Shown here: one piece after another, positions 45,589 to 57,491 of the stretch | How the letters are laid out: each line of letters opens with the position of its first letter | Numbering within the stretch: the first letter of the stretch is position 1 | Assembly (NCBI GenBank): GCA_030686995.1 | Contig: CM060703.1 | Location: 110,762,361-110,826,360 of the forward strand | DNA from: Artemisia argyi | Lineage: Eukaryota > Streptophyta > Magnoliopsida > Asterales > Asteraceae | DNA length: 64,000 bases | Direction: 5' to 3' | Notes under the pieces: generated by a model | The model's database searches: none | What the model was told of the DNA's origin: nothing | What the model saw: only the letters and a program-made list of their open reading frames with translations | Translations under genes and position numbers: made by a program

Positions 45589-46425
45589 TTAGTTACGTTT
45601 CTGACGTAAATATCTAATTTCTTTCTCAAGTTCAAGTTGTGCAGCTTCCATGTTTGAGAAACGTTCTTGACACATGTTCATTTGGTTTGCCAACATACTC
45701 TCTAATGCGGCAATCTTTTGACCCTGGTTTCTGGCTGCATCTCTGGCCATCCATAGGGTTCTCTCAATATCTCCAATTCTTACATGTGTTTGACCGTGTT
45801 CTCTTCTTGCACAACGAACCCTGGAGTCCAAACTTCCAAGTTCCTGGTTGGTGTTGTCCTTTATTTCATTAATCTTTATTCCTAACTCACATATTGTTCG
45901 CCTTTCAGCATCTGTCCTCTTGAACAATGCGTCAAGGTTACGGTCGTACCATTCAAATTGAGTTGGTCGTAACACTTTTAGCGGTTCAGTGTGAGCATCC
46001 AATATGCCGGCATGTCGATAAATAAGATTCCATATGGATTCAGGAGTGCTTATACCGTAGCCGGGAGAGTTAGGTGAAGATAAATTATTTGGAGAATTTG
46101 GTATTGTAGAATCTGAAGTATAAGGTAACGGAGAAATTGGTTCAACATTCGTCCATGATATCTCTTGGCTCGAACCTTGTCCAACTTCGAATGTTGCCTG
46201 GCCACCAATCAAATTTTCATATGATTCGGTAGCTCTCCGAATTCTTTGACGTAAAGGTGAACGAATAGGTGACGACGGAGGTGATCTCGGATTGAGTTCT
46301 ATATTAGGTTGGGATTTTATTATTTGTACGTAAGGATCTTCATTATTTGGAGAATTTTTATTGATTGACGAGGTATTAGTATTATGGAGAGTAGATTTGA
46401 TATTCATGGGCGTTCCTGAAGACAT
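45589..46425 (-). CDS. Gag-associated coiled-coil protein of element C (278 aa)
   Basis: ATG at 46425 is the first real start (the frame is open a little further but without ATG). Residues 1-110 are Ser/Pro/Asn-rich (SPPSSPIRSPLRQRIRR). From about 120 on there is an ordered part, SIWNLIYRHAGILDAHTEPL, followed by coiled coil to the end (ELGIKINEIKD ... LEKEIRYLRQKRN). It is the first ORF after the primer site, where gag starts in related elements. No capsid fold or zinc knuckle is seen. Probably the N-terminal multimerisation part of a split Gag; this is inference. Confidence 0.6.
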   Translation of the reverse strand: MSSGTPMNIKSTLHNTNTSSINKNSPNNEDPYVQIIKSQPNIELNPRSPPSSPIRSPLRQRIRRATESYENLIGGQATFEVGQGSSQEISWTNVEPISPLPYTSDSTIPNSPNNLSSPNSPGYGISTPESIWNLIYRHAGILDAHTEPLKVLRPTQFEWYDRNLDALFKRTDAERRTICELGIKINEIKDNTNQELGSLDSRVRCARREHGQTHVRIGDIERTLWMARDAARNQGQKIAALESMLANQMNMCQERFSNMEAAQLELEKEIRYLRQKRN

Positions 46426-46669
46426 GCTACAGTAGTAACCCAAGAATAATATTTTTATGAGTATTTTGTATTGTTAAAGATATAACAGTACAGATGAAAT
46501 AACAATTGTATATGAGTAACTATTAAGCATGTAAGATAATCTCAATAAATAAATTATGGAGCACGGCAGTCTGCAGACACGGAGGGCATAAAATATTATG
46601 GTGTAAAATCATTATTTTGAAAATGAAGTTATAGTTTTAATGTTTGAAAACATTTAATTCTCTATAACT

Positions 46670-46684
46670 GTAGCTCTGATACCA
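46670..46684 (-). promoter_or_regulatory. Primer binding site of element C (initiator tRNA-Met)
   Basis: The minus strand reads TTGGTATCAGAGCTA three bases from the 5' LTR, the same spacing and site as in element E. Confidence 0.85.
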
Positions 46685-46687
46685 ATC

Positions 46688-49600
46688 TGTAACACCCCCA
46701 TTTTAAAAGTTTGTCGCAGCGGAAAAATTTATTTGGGTGTTACGGTGAGGATCGAAGTTTTGACCACATAAAACGGTTTAAAAGAAACGTTTTGAAAATT
46801 ATTTGTCATTTAGATAATAATTTTGATAAAAGATGAACCATTTGATTTAAAATCTTATGAAAAGATATAAAGACTTGTAAAAATGACAAATTTGATTTTT
46901 ACACCATTTTAATTTATCAGAGTAATAAATGCCCACTCCGTGTCTTGTCCTGCTCCGTTAAATTACCTGAGATACACATGCTTAAAAGTGTCAACACAAA
47001 GGTTGGTGAGTTCATAGAGTTTTAGGAAAAACCCTTTATTTTGTTAGATTTCAGGAATATTTGGTATTGTTAAAATACAAACAGAAATGAAACAAGTATC
47101 AAATATAATCACAAATAAATCATATAAATATTCAATCACATTTAATAAAGAATCAATAATCTTAACATGAGCTGGAAACTCATGATACTAAATCAATCAG
47201 ATATACAATTCACATATGGTCGAACCTATACAGCTGTATCTACAATATATGTTGAAAACATACATTCTTTCCTTTATAGATATTGCACCAAGCCTCATGA
47301 CACGCAAGACGTTAACAGAAGGGGTGATCTATCAAATCAATGACAGATTTTGCCCTCTGGTAATAGGTGATTTGCAAATTCCTATTTTTACTCAAATATA
47401 GTGTATCACGACTAATGCGGCTAACCAATTGCAATTGGCATTCCGTCAAGCATTAGTGGGATCGGAGGTCAACCCGAAACAGGTTTCGAATCTGTCCACT
47501 ATATTCGCGCCCACTTAACAGTGATTAATGGCTCATGATAGAGGGGCTTTATGGCGATAAGCTAACTTAGGCAATATCAAGGACTAATGGGCTCATTTAG
47601 CATAACATCATGAAATCAAGTATCGTATCACAAAGATCAATTTGAAAACAGTATCGTTTGAGTATCAGAAATTTAGTTTGAAAATAGTATCGCTTGAGTA
47701 TCGGAAATTCAGTTTGAAAATAGTATCGCTTGAGTATCAGAAATTCAGTTTAAAAATAGTATCATTTGAGTATCAGAAATTCAGTTTGAAAATAGTATCG
47801 CTTGAGTATCAGAAATTCAGTTTGAAAATATCATCATTTGAGTATCAGAAATTCAGTTTGAAAATAGTATCATTTGAGTATCAGAAATTCAGTTTGAAAA
47901 TAGTATCGCTTGAGTATCAGAAATTCAGTTTGAAAATAGTATCGCTTGAGTATCACATTTATATCACATACCACAATAATCGAATTGAGAACATTCTCAT
48001 ATGAGTATCAATATTTCAGTCAAATAATTCATCAATAAATATATATTTCACATACCACAATAATCACATTGGAAACATTGATATATTATAAATCACAAAT
48101 TATATTATTTTAATATCAATTAGGAAATTGATTTGAATCATGTATTTTATTTTATTTTATATACTTATCAAATTATCAAAGTATATGTAAGCATGTATCT
48201 CCCCCAATGAGTTAAAAACAATTATTTGAAATGGGGCTATGACTCACCTGGATTGATTTCGAAATGATGAAAAGTAAAGTAGAACGAGATTTATGGAAAC
48301 GATTATGGAAACGTCTTTGATACGGAACCTGATAAATAAATTTATCAGAGAATATAACCAAATACTATTTGGTAAATACGAACAAATAACGAATAAACAT
48401 TATTCGTTATGACGAATAGATGATGTGCAGTGAAATTATTATGTCATGCATGATATGTTAAAATACTTTATTCAAAATATCCATCGTAGTTTTACCTTTT
48501 TATATTGTAAGTAAAAATATTAACTTTTTATATATCGTTATATATATAATTAACGTAAAAATAAATAATATATATATAAAACATAATAACATGCATATGA
48601 CGTGAGGGTTGTCGTAAAATAGAAAATAAAATAAGAATGTCAAATAGATTAAGTGTAGTCCTTGTCCTTTTTCCAATTTTACAATTTTTATACTAACGGC
48701 GTTAGCGTCACACCGTTAGTCCTTTTTATATATATTTTACAATTATAGTCCACTACATGTCCTATATTACAATCTAAGCTTGTAACAATATTATATTATC
48801 AATTTTTATCCTTTCTTTCTGTTTCTACATTTGTAGTCCTTAGTTTTCACATTTAGTCCCTATATGTGTCGTCGCGTTACATTTTTAGTCCAATTTTTGC
48901 AAAAGTGATTATAAAATTTTTATAAAAATCTCCGTAGCTTCTTTTATGAATTTCAAGCTTATTTCAACTGCTTATTTTAATAAAAGCTTATTTATTTAGC
49001 TTATGGGCCTTAATTCGAATCAAACTAAAGCCCATTTAAAATTTTAGAGGCAAGGGCATGAAAATTCTTTTGGGCTTGAACTTGGGCTTACTTTGTGATT
49101 CTAAAAATATATTTTATGGGCCCAGTGGGCTGTTAAAACGTAAGGTCTTATTGGGCCTTGGTTAAGCCCACTCGACAATAATAAAAGTTTTATATAAATT
49201 TTTAGTTTGAAAAACTGGTTTATGTCGATTTGCTTTGGCTCGATTTGCTTGTCAAAACGTGATTATTTTTATAAGTCGTGTATATGAAACTAATAGTTTT
49301 CTAGGTGGTCTATTAGTACGTAGAAAAATATGGTACGTTTGTTAAGTGAAATAAAAAGTTATACGATGCTTTTGTAGAGTGATTGGATCGATTTAGTATT
49401 TTGTAAAACTATGAATTATATACTAAGTGTTTTCAATTGATTTTATACGTGTGACATGGTTTGAAATAGGCTCGTTATATGCATGTAACATGAAAATAAA
49501 CGTGAAGTGTACGTGCTACGTGACTCCTAGGCCTACCAAGATGGAGGCTAGTCACGTTTCGTGTTCTAACAATAAATATGTACGTGTATTATATATATGA

Positions 49601-50745
49601 AATAATATACGATGGAACGAATATAATTATGATGCATGAACAATTTTTAACGTGTAAAAGGGATTGAGTAAGGATGGAAACTACTTACAAACACCTTAGA
49701 GGTGATTAAAAGTCGAGAGTGATAGGATTGAGCACAAGAATATCACGTTTCCAATATATAACCCAAACGTTATATATATACTAAAACCCGATTTCCTTTC
49801 TTGAGTCCCAACTAATATAACCTTCGACTACTTAGTTTGTAGGAGTAGTTCTTAGGAAGAAACGTTTAGGTGAAAGAGTATGGAAATGATATGAAGCTAA
49901 GTGCATGCATGGTCGTATATATGTATCAACTTGAAACGAATCGTGTGGTTCGTAAATTCATCCCAAGAGACACAAGGACAATGTATGTCAGTGAACTAGT
50001 TTCAAGGACGAATTAAATAGATAAAATATGGAGTGTGAGTGCATATTTCATGGGATGTGTCTTTGATGATTCACTTATGCATGTCAACCAATATATATGT
50101 TGACATACGATTTACAAAATCGTATGTTACTTGTACATACCTGATCATATTCAACATTTGAGCATAGAATCATCTTAGAAACATTATTAGGAGCATTTAG
50201 AAACAAACGGGGATTAAAACGGATAAGAATTGAATAAGTTGTGAATTTGTTGAATCGATTTATAGTTAAACACTTTGCCTCGTAAAAACGTATCAAAACT
50301 CAACGTAGGAACGTGAGATTCGACACACTAATAGTTGGCTAGGAGCTTAACTAGATTGTGCAAAAAGATACATAGGTCGTGTGTCGAAATTAGAAATGAA
50401 CGAGAGGTTTTGTGGCTTACTTAGTCGATCATATGTATTATTATTATTGAATTTGGGTTTTGGTGTGGGCCGGTTGGGCTTAGGGAGTATTAAGGCCCGA
50501 TTTGGTTTTTAGTTAATTTTAGTAATTAGGTTTTTATTAATTAGATTTAGTGTAATTAATGTTTTGTTAATTTTGTCGATAACTTGTTTTGTCGTTTGAC
50601 GCATTTGACAATATCGTAATCGTGACCATTTTAGTATACAAAGAAAATTTTAAAATTCCCCGTAAAAATGGTAATTACAATAATGACAAAGATTATTTAT
50701 ATAATTAACCGAAGTTAATTATACGAATTTTTGCGAGGATTTACA
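46688..50745 (-). repeat. Right (5') LTR of element C (4058 bp)
   Basis: It has the same length as the left LTR, with few differences. It contains the 36-bp array at 47641-47956 and is followed by TSD TATGG. Confidence 0.95.
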
Positions 50746-50750
50746 TATGG

Positions 50751-51265
50751 TTAGAGAAGTATTCTCTTAACCATTTGGGCAGTCGTTATATGTTGGGGTG
50801 TGTAGGTGGTAAGATTCCATCCTACCTATCATATGTTAATACCTCAATTATCGGTGGGTACTTATGTTGTGGTATTTAAGTTGATTCGTTTGCTAGACAT
50901 TTCGTTTGTATACCTAATTCTTAGGTTGGCATTCCTATTCGTACCATGATGGTACATATGCCATATTCTTTCTCCTTGACGTCGTGATAGGTGTTGGGTA
51001 ATCGAATTCGTTTTGTTGGATACTGGTTCGTTTCTTTGATTATTCCATACATTCATTCCTCGGATGAATGTTATGCTATTCTTCAAGTATTGTTGGTTCG
51101 TGACGAATTGGTGTGGATATTTGATCCCTCATTTACACACACCAACTGAATTTCGTGACATGTTTTGTGACCCGTTAGTATCGGTGTTTTTCTATGATTT
51201 TGGTTTGATCGTTGTACGAATGAGTCTGTAAGCTCATCATTTGGTTTGCAATGAATTTGCGTGAG
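50751..51265 (+). other. Element E remnant between C and D1
   Basis: About 500 bp with no recognisable domain; it is internal E sequence by position. It ends with TSD GTGAG of D1. Confidence 0.55.
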
Positions 51266-54200
51266 TGATGAGTGCTCAAACACTAATCATTTTTTGTCAA
51301 ATCTGAACTGCAAAACATACAAAAACACTTAGAAATGCATCAAATTACTGAAAATATTTCAAAATCGTGTTTTATATGTTTTAGATACAAAATGAGTAAA
51401 AACAGATGAAAAACGTACAAACTTTGCATAATTGGCAGTTTCAGTCCCCCGACTTTCAAAAATTGGCAAAAACAGTCCCTGAGCATATATTTTAAATGAA
51501 AAGTCAACCCAAAGCTTTTGAAAGTCAAATATTACAAAAATTGATCTTTGGGTGAAAAGTTTGAAGAAAATACAATTTCAGTCCCTCAGTTTTGAGAAAT
51601 TACAATTTTGGTCCCTGTAGTTTCTAAATTGGCAAAAATAGTCCCTGGGTGTAAAATTTGGAATTTATCAAATATGGTCTTTTGTTTACTCACTTTGTCA
51701 AAGTTGGTCCCTATTTGTGAAAAGTTGCATTTCAGGTCCTTGATTTTCGGATTATTACAACATTGGTCCTTGTGTATTACTATATAACCAATTGGACCCT
51801 TGACTCTTTTTATAATCCAATTCCAAACCCAAAAACAAAAACCCCAAGCCCAATTACCCTATCCTAGCCCACATCCCATTTTAATATAAAACCTGGTCAT
51901 TTGACCAGGTCAAACCCACACCCCAGTTACTATTCATCACCCCTAACCTCCCCCTAATCCCAGGAAGCTTTGTCTCCCCCCTCCTCTCCAATTCCACCAA
52001 TCCCTCACCAAACCTCATTAATACACTCACCTACACCTTACCTTCCCTTCTCCTCATTTAATATTTCACCCAATCCCACTCAACCTGCTTTCCCGCCAAA
52101 TCCTATTTAAACGGTGGGGATCAAAAGAAGCAATCCTACGGCCTGAAATGAAGTGGGAAAGTCAAGCCAACCCCCAGGGTCTATAAAAGTGAAAAAGAAC
52201 TGAAGAAATATTAGTAGTTAGTGTAGAATAATTATGTAGAGTAGTTTTTAAATCAATTTAGTGTAATTCAGTTATTAAGGTTGTAATTTTCAGTTAAAAG
52301 CTTGTAATCCACTTTGTTAAGTACTTTGTAACATTTACAATATTTAAATTCAAGTTCTCTTATTATAATTAAGCTTTTTAAATTTCAAGTAAAATTTCCA
52401 AATTGTTTGTTAAGGTTGTAAGTTGTTGTTTCTTGTCTGTTTGAGCTCACTTAAGCTCATTTACAAGCTTTCTCAAACATTCCAAGCTTGGGAATCAGTT
52501 GGATATAAGTTTACCAAAAATCATTAAAAATCCAAAAAAATAGCATAAATTCAGAAATCACTGTGGAAGGGAAGAAGCAAGGGAGACAGGGTGGAATCAA
52601 GGTTGTTTTTGGTTTAGTGACCTCAGGGAGGTGTTAGGATAGGGATTGAGTTCGTGGATCACTTATTTCTGAGCTTGGATTAATTGTGAGCAATTTATGC
52701 ATTTCTAGCTTATTACTATAGTAGTATTCCTTAGTGCTTGTTACTGATTTTCTCTGCTTACTCAAGTTTCTAGTTGTTAGTTGGACATGATTTAGTGTAG
52801 CTTATGTAGTTTTGTTAGCTTTTGAATCTATATATAATTTCACTGTCATACTTTAGCTCTCACTGCTTATTTCTAGTTACTTGTTTTTACTGTCTATCTT
52901 GGTGATTTTCATGCTTGATTTGTCATAATGCATCTTATGGAATGCTTGCCTTTCACTTTTATGGCCTAAAATATTCATTTCACTTGAAAATTTGTCAAGG
53001 CTGTGTTAGAAGGGGTGTTTGGATCAAGCTTCTTAGCTGAGTTATTGTTGTTGTATTAGTTCCAATAGGGTTTAGGTAACAATCTCAGTTCAAAACTAGG
53101 CCTTTCCAATTGCTAACTTGGTCAATTAATCACCAAAAGTCAAAGTCACCCACAAATCTCCCCAACAGTTAACTATTGAGTTTTTTGGGTTTCAAATCCC
53201 ACCCATTTTGACTACATGATGTTCTTCTAGCTTAATCCACCCTTAATGTAACTTAAAACCTCCATTTAAGTCAGTTAGATCCAATCTAAGTTCAAATAAG
53301 TCAACTTTTAAGTTTATTCATAAAAGTCAAATTGCACCTTTTTCAGAAAAACCAAATGTAGCAAGAATTTTAGAGAATTTTATGGGAGGTTTCAGACCTT
53401 GAAACTTTTTAGGAATCATAGCCTCCCACCTCTTCTCCAATTTCCCACCTTCCTTTCATTTTTAGGATTTTTGTACTGGGCCCCACAACCCAAGAAAGTA
53501 GGCTGCAGGGGAGGGACTGCCCTGCTGCAGCAGATACACAGTCCACCACCACCACTTTGGTGGTGGTTTCTGGCCAACTCAGTGGGTCCCTTTGTCCAAA
53601 CTTTGGTCCTTTGAACCCCCCTCCTGGCATACTTCAAATATTGACCATAGGTTTGACCTAGGGCCTTGTGGACCCCACCTGAATCAGGCCCTTATGTTTG
53701 TCCCATTTCTGAGTAGTATTTGGTTTTTGGAAGTGCTTATTTTAGCTTAATTGCTTATCCAATGGTCCCCATGTGATTTTTCTTGCTTAAACTTGTTCAT
53801 AATACTCAATTGAATCAGAATCATCCATAGTGGGTCCCACTTAAGCTCATTTGAGCTTATTTCCTTCTTTGGTCAACATAAGTCAACTGTTGAGCCAATA
53901 AGCACTCAAAGTGCTTATTTTTGATTTCCACGAAAGTTGTTTTTGTAAAAGTTTCATGTTTTAAGTTGTAAAATAGTTTTCTAAAAGAAAAATCCAGAAA
54001 AAAACAAATTAATTTTAAGTGATAGTTTCTATTTAATTTTATTTAAATTTAAATTTTCATTTTTAGATTTTTATTAAGCACTTAGCATTTTTATATTTTT
54101 CTTAAATTCCTTTCATATTAAAGTACTTTTAGTAATTTTATCAGATTTTTATATTATCATTTGGTATTTATTAGATTTAATATTAGTTTTATTAGTAATT

Positions 54201-54997
54201 AATCAATAATTAAGTCTTAAATAGCAAAATTAGTTTTTATTAAGTAAAATCTAGTTTTTATATTTTTCCTAGCTTTTATATACCATAATATAATTTTAGG
54301 AATTTTTCTAGAATTTTTACTGTTCATTTTCTATTTTTTATAATTTAAAATAGTTTAATTAGGTAATTAATATTTAATTTGTAATTAATTAATATAAAAA
54401 TCACAAAAAGACAAAAATACTTATTTTTAATTTTAAAATTAGTTTTTAGTTATTTTATAATTTTAGAAATTTATTTTCATTTTTCTTGTATTAAATTAAT
54501 ATTATATTGTATTTAAGTATTTTAAATATAAATAATAAGTATTAAATAGTAGTTAATTAATAATAAATAATTAAATAGTGTAAAAATTAATTTTCTTTTT
54601 CTAAAAATTTTCTTTTATCCTTAGGTTTGTGAAAAAGTCATTTTCACCCCCTGTGGGTTTTCAGATTTCAGTTTTCACGTTTTATCTCGTACGTTAACGT
54701 AAATTTAAATTAAACGTACGTGTTTTAGGTTTTAAACGTTTCTGGTTTTTCTAAACTTCCAGTCTTGTTCATATAGCTTATTTAAGCTATTTCCTTGTAC
54801 AAATCAGTAGTATAATCAATCACAAACCCCTTTCCATCCAAATTCACCCGATCACAAACCCGTTTAATAACCATCACACCTCGTCGGGACATAACGACCC
54901 GGGGAAACCCTATACTTCCACGGAGCATTGACTCTAGCCAGTTTGACCTGGTTGACAATCACCTGGTCAATTTAGGTTGACTGTTTGGAGCCAATCA
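51266..54997 (+). mobile_element. Solo LTR D1 of a Tat/Athila-type element (3732 bp)
   Basis: It begins TGATGAGTGCTC and ends GCCAATCA, with perfect TSD GTGAG (51261-51265, 54998-55002). A TATAAAA is at 52182-52188. The first 600 bases repeat phrases of the type GGTCCCT...AAATTGGCAAAAA. These phrases, the AT-rich 54000-54600 zone and the CGTACGTTAACGT segment recur in the D2 LTR in the opposite orientation, so D1 and D2 belong to related families. No internal region or ORF is present. Confidence 0.85.
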
Positions 54998-55002
54998 GTG
55001 AG

Positions 55003-55879
55003 TGTTCACTGGTATGAGTTCGTTTGAGGATTATTTTGATTACGGAATTCTTCAATGTCTTTCGCGTTCGATTAAGAGGTTGTGTTAGAGTCTTTATGGC
55101 ATTTTACAAATTCGTTTTGGGTATTTCAAGGTCGTTTGATGGAAACTAATATTTTTATGGGAAGTGGAGTGTGAAAAAAAATGGTTATGTTGATGTCTTA
55201 CATAAAATGGTTTATATATATTTTATAAAAAAATGTAGAAGTTTAAGATATGTCTTGTAAAAAAAACGGTGCTCATTTGTTTTTGGGAAGGTTGAGTACG
55301 GGAATAAGAACTGTCATGGTTCTCATTTACCAAACTTGTTATGTATTTGGTTTATCGAGTGTTTCTTTCGTTGAGGTACGCTTGTGGATGTTTTATGGGT
55401 ACGTGTATTTTATATTTTCTTTGTATGGGTTTTCATGAACATTTTATCCGTGTCTACTTTTATTGGGAAAATTTTCTCATTGTGTTTTTCTAGCTTTGAT
55501 TTTGATGTTCGTTACTTCGTTAGTCGGTAATTCGTTCCCCTTTTGAGTTCGTTAGTATACGTTTTAGTTTGACCGGTTTCATGGTTCGTATCGTTTACTT
55601 AAGATAGATTGTCGTTTTGATTATCAATTTGTTCGTTGAAGAAGAAGAGGGTGTTTGCCAAGTTGTTCAAGTGAGAGGTGTAGCTTTAAGATGTACGTTC
55701 TTTAGGAAGGTGGTCAACGATAGCGAGTGCTCCTGGACACTAGTAAGATAAAAGTAGTGAAGAGTGGAAAGTACCTAAGACACCATCTGAGAGACGAATT
55801 GTCCTCAGGATTGGCAGGTACTATTGACGTTTCATTTCTATCTTTCTATAGATTGCGTAGGCATCGCGGAGGTGGAAGA
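55003..55879 (+). other. Element E remnant, decayed pol region
   Basis: Position predicts reverse transcriptase, but I could not read a convincing RT motif on the plus strand; stops are dense. Confidence 0.45.
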
Positions 55880-57350
55880 TCCATAAGAGGAACTGTGTGA
55901 TACATGATTTAAAGTTGGGGAGTGGAACTTGGAGATGATATTTGTATGGAGCAGAAAGTGTTATCTACACAGATCATAAGAATCTTTAGCATATATTTGA
56001 CAAGAGGCTAATATATGTAGAAGAGAAGTTGGGTGTGGAATTTCTCAGTGACTACGATTGTCTGATTCGCCACTGTCAAGGAAGGGCGGACATCGTGGTA
56101 AGAGCGCTAAGCGGGAGTGAACGAGTGAAACTTAGATGTTTGTGAGCAATGATTATGATAATTCAGATCGGAGTTACGGGGATGATGTTGACAGCCTAGA
56201 GAGAGTGGTTCAAGGATTAGAACATGTGAGAAGAATGATTACTTGGTTTAGACCACTAAATGGAAAGGAACGAAGATGGAGGAATGTACTTTTCAGACCA
56301 GCTATTGGTTTCATTAAGAGGAAACGTAAAAACATCAATCATGCAAGGTATTTGATGCATCCGAGAATGGATAAGACGTATTATTACCTTGGCAAGAGAT
56401 GTATGAAGGAGAATATTGATACTTTAGCAAGTGTTTGAAATGTTGAAGGTAAAGGTTGTAGTCAACGATTATTAGGGTGTTGCAACAGCCAGAGGTACCT
56501 GAAGATTTTATTAAGGAGGAGTTAGCGAGTCTTTTCGCTTGGTGAGTTGGTAAAGAACCATGGGGTGTCGCATTGATCATCAAGAAACATGATGAAATAC
56601 TTACTTCGCGATAGTGGTAAACGTGTTATAGAGTATTGAGAACGCGTATGTACATGAGTACGACTTATCATTCTCTAATGAGTGAACTAAGTGAGCGTAC
56701 AAATCAGGCGATGGATGGTGAGCTGAGAGCATGGGTGTGTTTGATTTTGGAGGAAGCCGGGGTATACATTTACCCTTAGCTGAGTTCTCCTATATCAACA
56801 ATTATCATTCTAGTATTGAGTATGTGTCGTGTGAAAAGTTGTATGGAAGGTAATGTGGGTCGCCCGTTCTGTGGACAGAGGTTGGAACAAGCTAACTAAT
56901 TGGTCCTAAACTAGAACGAGAGACTACGAATAGGGTTTTCAGATTTAAGAGAGAGATTTAAGGCAGCAAGAGATCGCCAAAAGAGTTATGCGGATTATTG
57001 CCGTAAGCCCTTAGAGTTTGGTGTTGGTGATAGTTAAAAGTATCTCCTTGGAAGGGTGTTGTGCGTTTCGGTAAGAAAGGCAAGCTAGTACCGAGATACG
57101 TAGGACCATTTGAGATTTATGGAAAGGATTTGATTTGTGGCATATCGGTTAAAGTAAGCTGAGGAATTAAGTGGTGTACATGATATGTTTCACGTATCTA
57201 ATTGAAAGAAGTGTTTGGTGGATGCTAGTCTGCAAGTGTCAATAGATGAAAGTAAGGTTGACAAAGCTCTTCGTTTTGTTGAGAAACCTATGGAGATTAG
57301 GGATCGAGATGTTAAGGGTTTGGAGTGTGGTGAGATAGCTGATTCGTGAA
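55880..57350 (+). pseudogene. Chromovirus RNase H and integrase relic of element E
   Basis: Short frames show, in order: RNase H end (CVIHDLKLG, then YTDHKNL, then LSDYDCLIRHCQGRADIVV), the integrase zinc-binding domain (YLMHPRMDKTYYYLGKRC, about 56345-56440), and the integrase C-terminal region (KAARDRQKSYADYCRKPLEF near 56970, LSGVHDMFHVSN near 57165). These match the order and motifs of Tekay-type chromovirus Pol. At least ten stops or frameshifts lie between them, so the gene is long dead. The central integrase catalytic core is not readable. Confidence 0.8.
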
Positions 57351-57491
57351 AATCAAGTTATATATATAGTATAAGTATTACTCAAGAGATCCGCAAAGAA
57401 ATACGGATAACCCGAGGTCGTAGTCCGTGTGAAGGATGAATGGAATTCTCAATTCCCGATTCGTGAAACGTGTCGTGAAAGTGGTAAAAAG

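Larger units (their letters stand above)
38644..50745 (-). mobile_element. Element C: Gag-only gypsy element (TR-GAG type), young
   Basis: Two LTRs of exactly 4058 bp (38644-42701, 46688-50745) begin TGTAACACCCCC and end TTTACA, with perfect TSD TATGG (38639-38643, 50746-50750). LTR differences are few, so insertion was recent. On the minus strand the 3986-bp interior has an initiator-Met primer site, a coiled-coil ORF (46425-45589) and an ORF with three zinc knuckles (44925-44203), but no protease, RT or integrase. Elements with Gag but no Pol are described as TR-GAG. The Gag resembles chromovirus (Tekay) Gag, so an E-like autonomous element is the likely helper. Confidence 0.92.
34959..57491 (+). 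mobile_element. Element E: Ty3/gypsy chromovirus (Tekay-like), decayed, 3' end not seen
   Basis: The 5' LTR (34959-37386), primer site (37390 onward) and leader are followed by coding remnants on both sides of nested elements C (38644-50745), D1 (51266-54997) and D2 (from about 57492). RNase H and integrase relics at about 55880-57350 are chromoviral. The left target flank is CACAG (34954-34958); no second LTR is in the window, so the TSD cannot be checked. E is old: pol is full of stops and frameshifts. Confidence 0.8.

Noticed and set aside
53399..53637. Overlapping ORFs on both strands in D1
   Set aside because: They arise in a GC-richer patch with a CCACCACC/GGTGGTGG inverted repeat inside a solo LTR; no domain and no conserved counterpart in D2.
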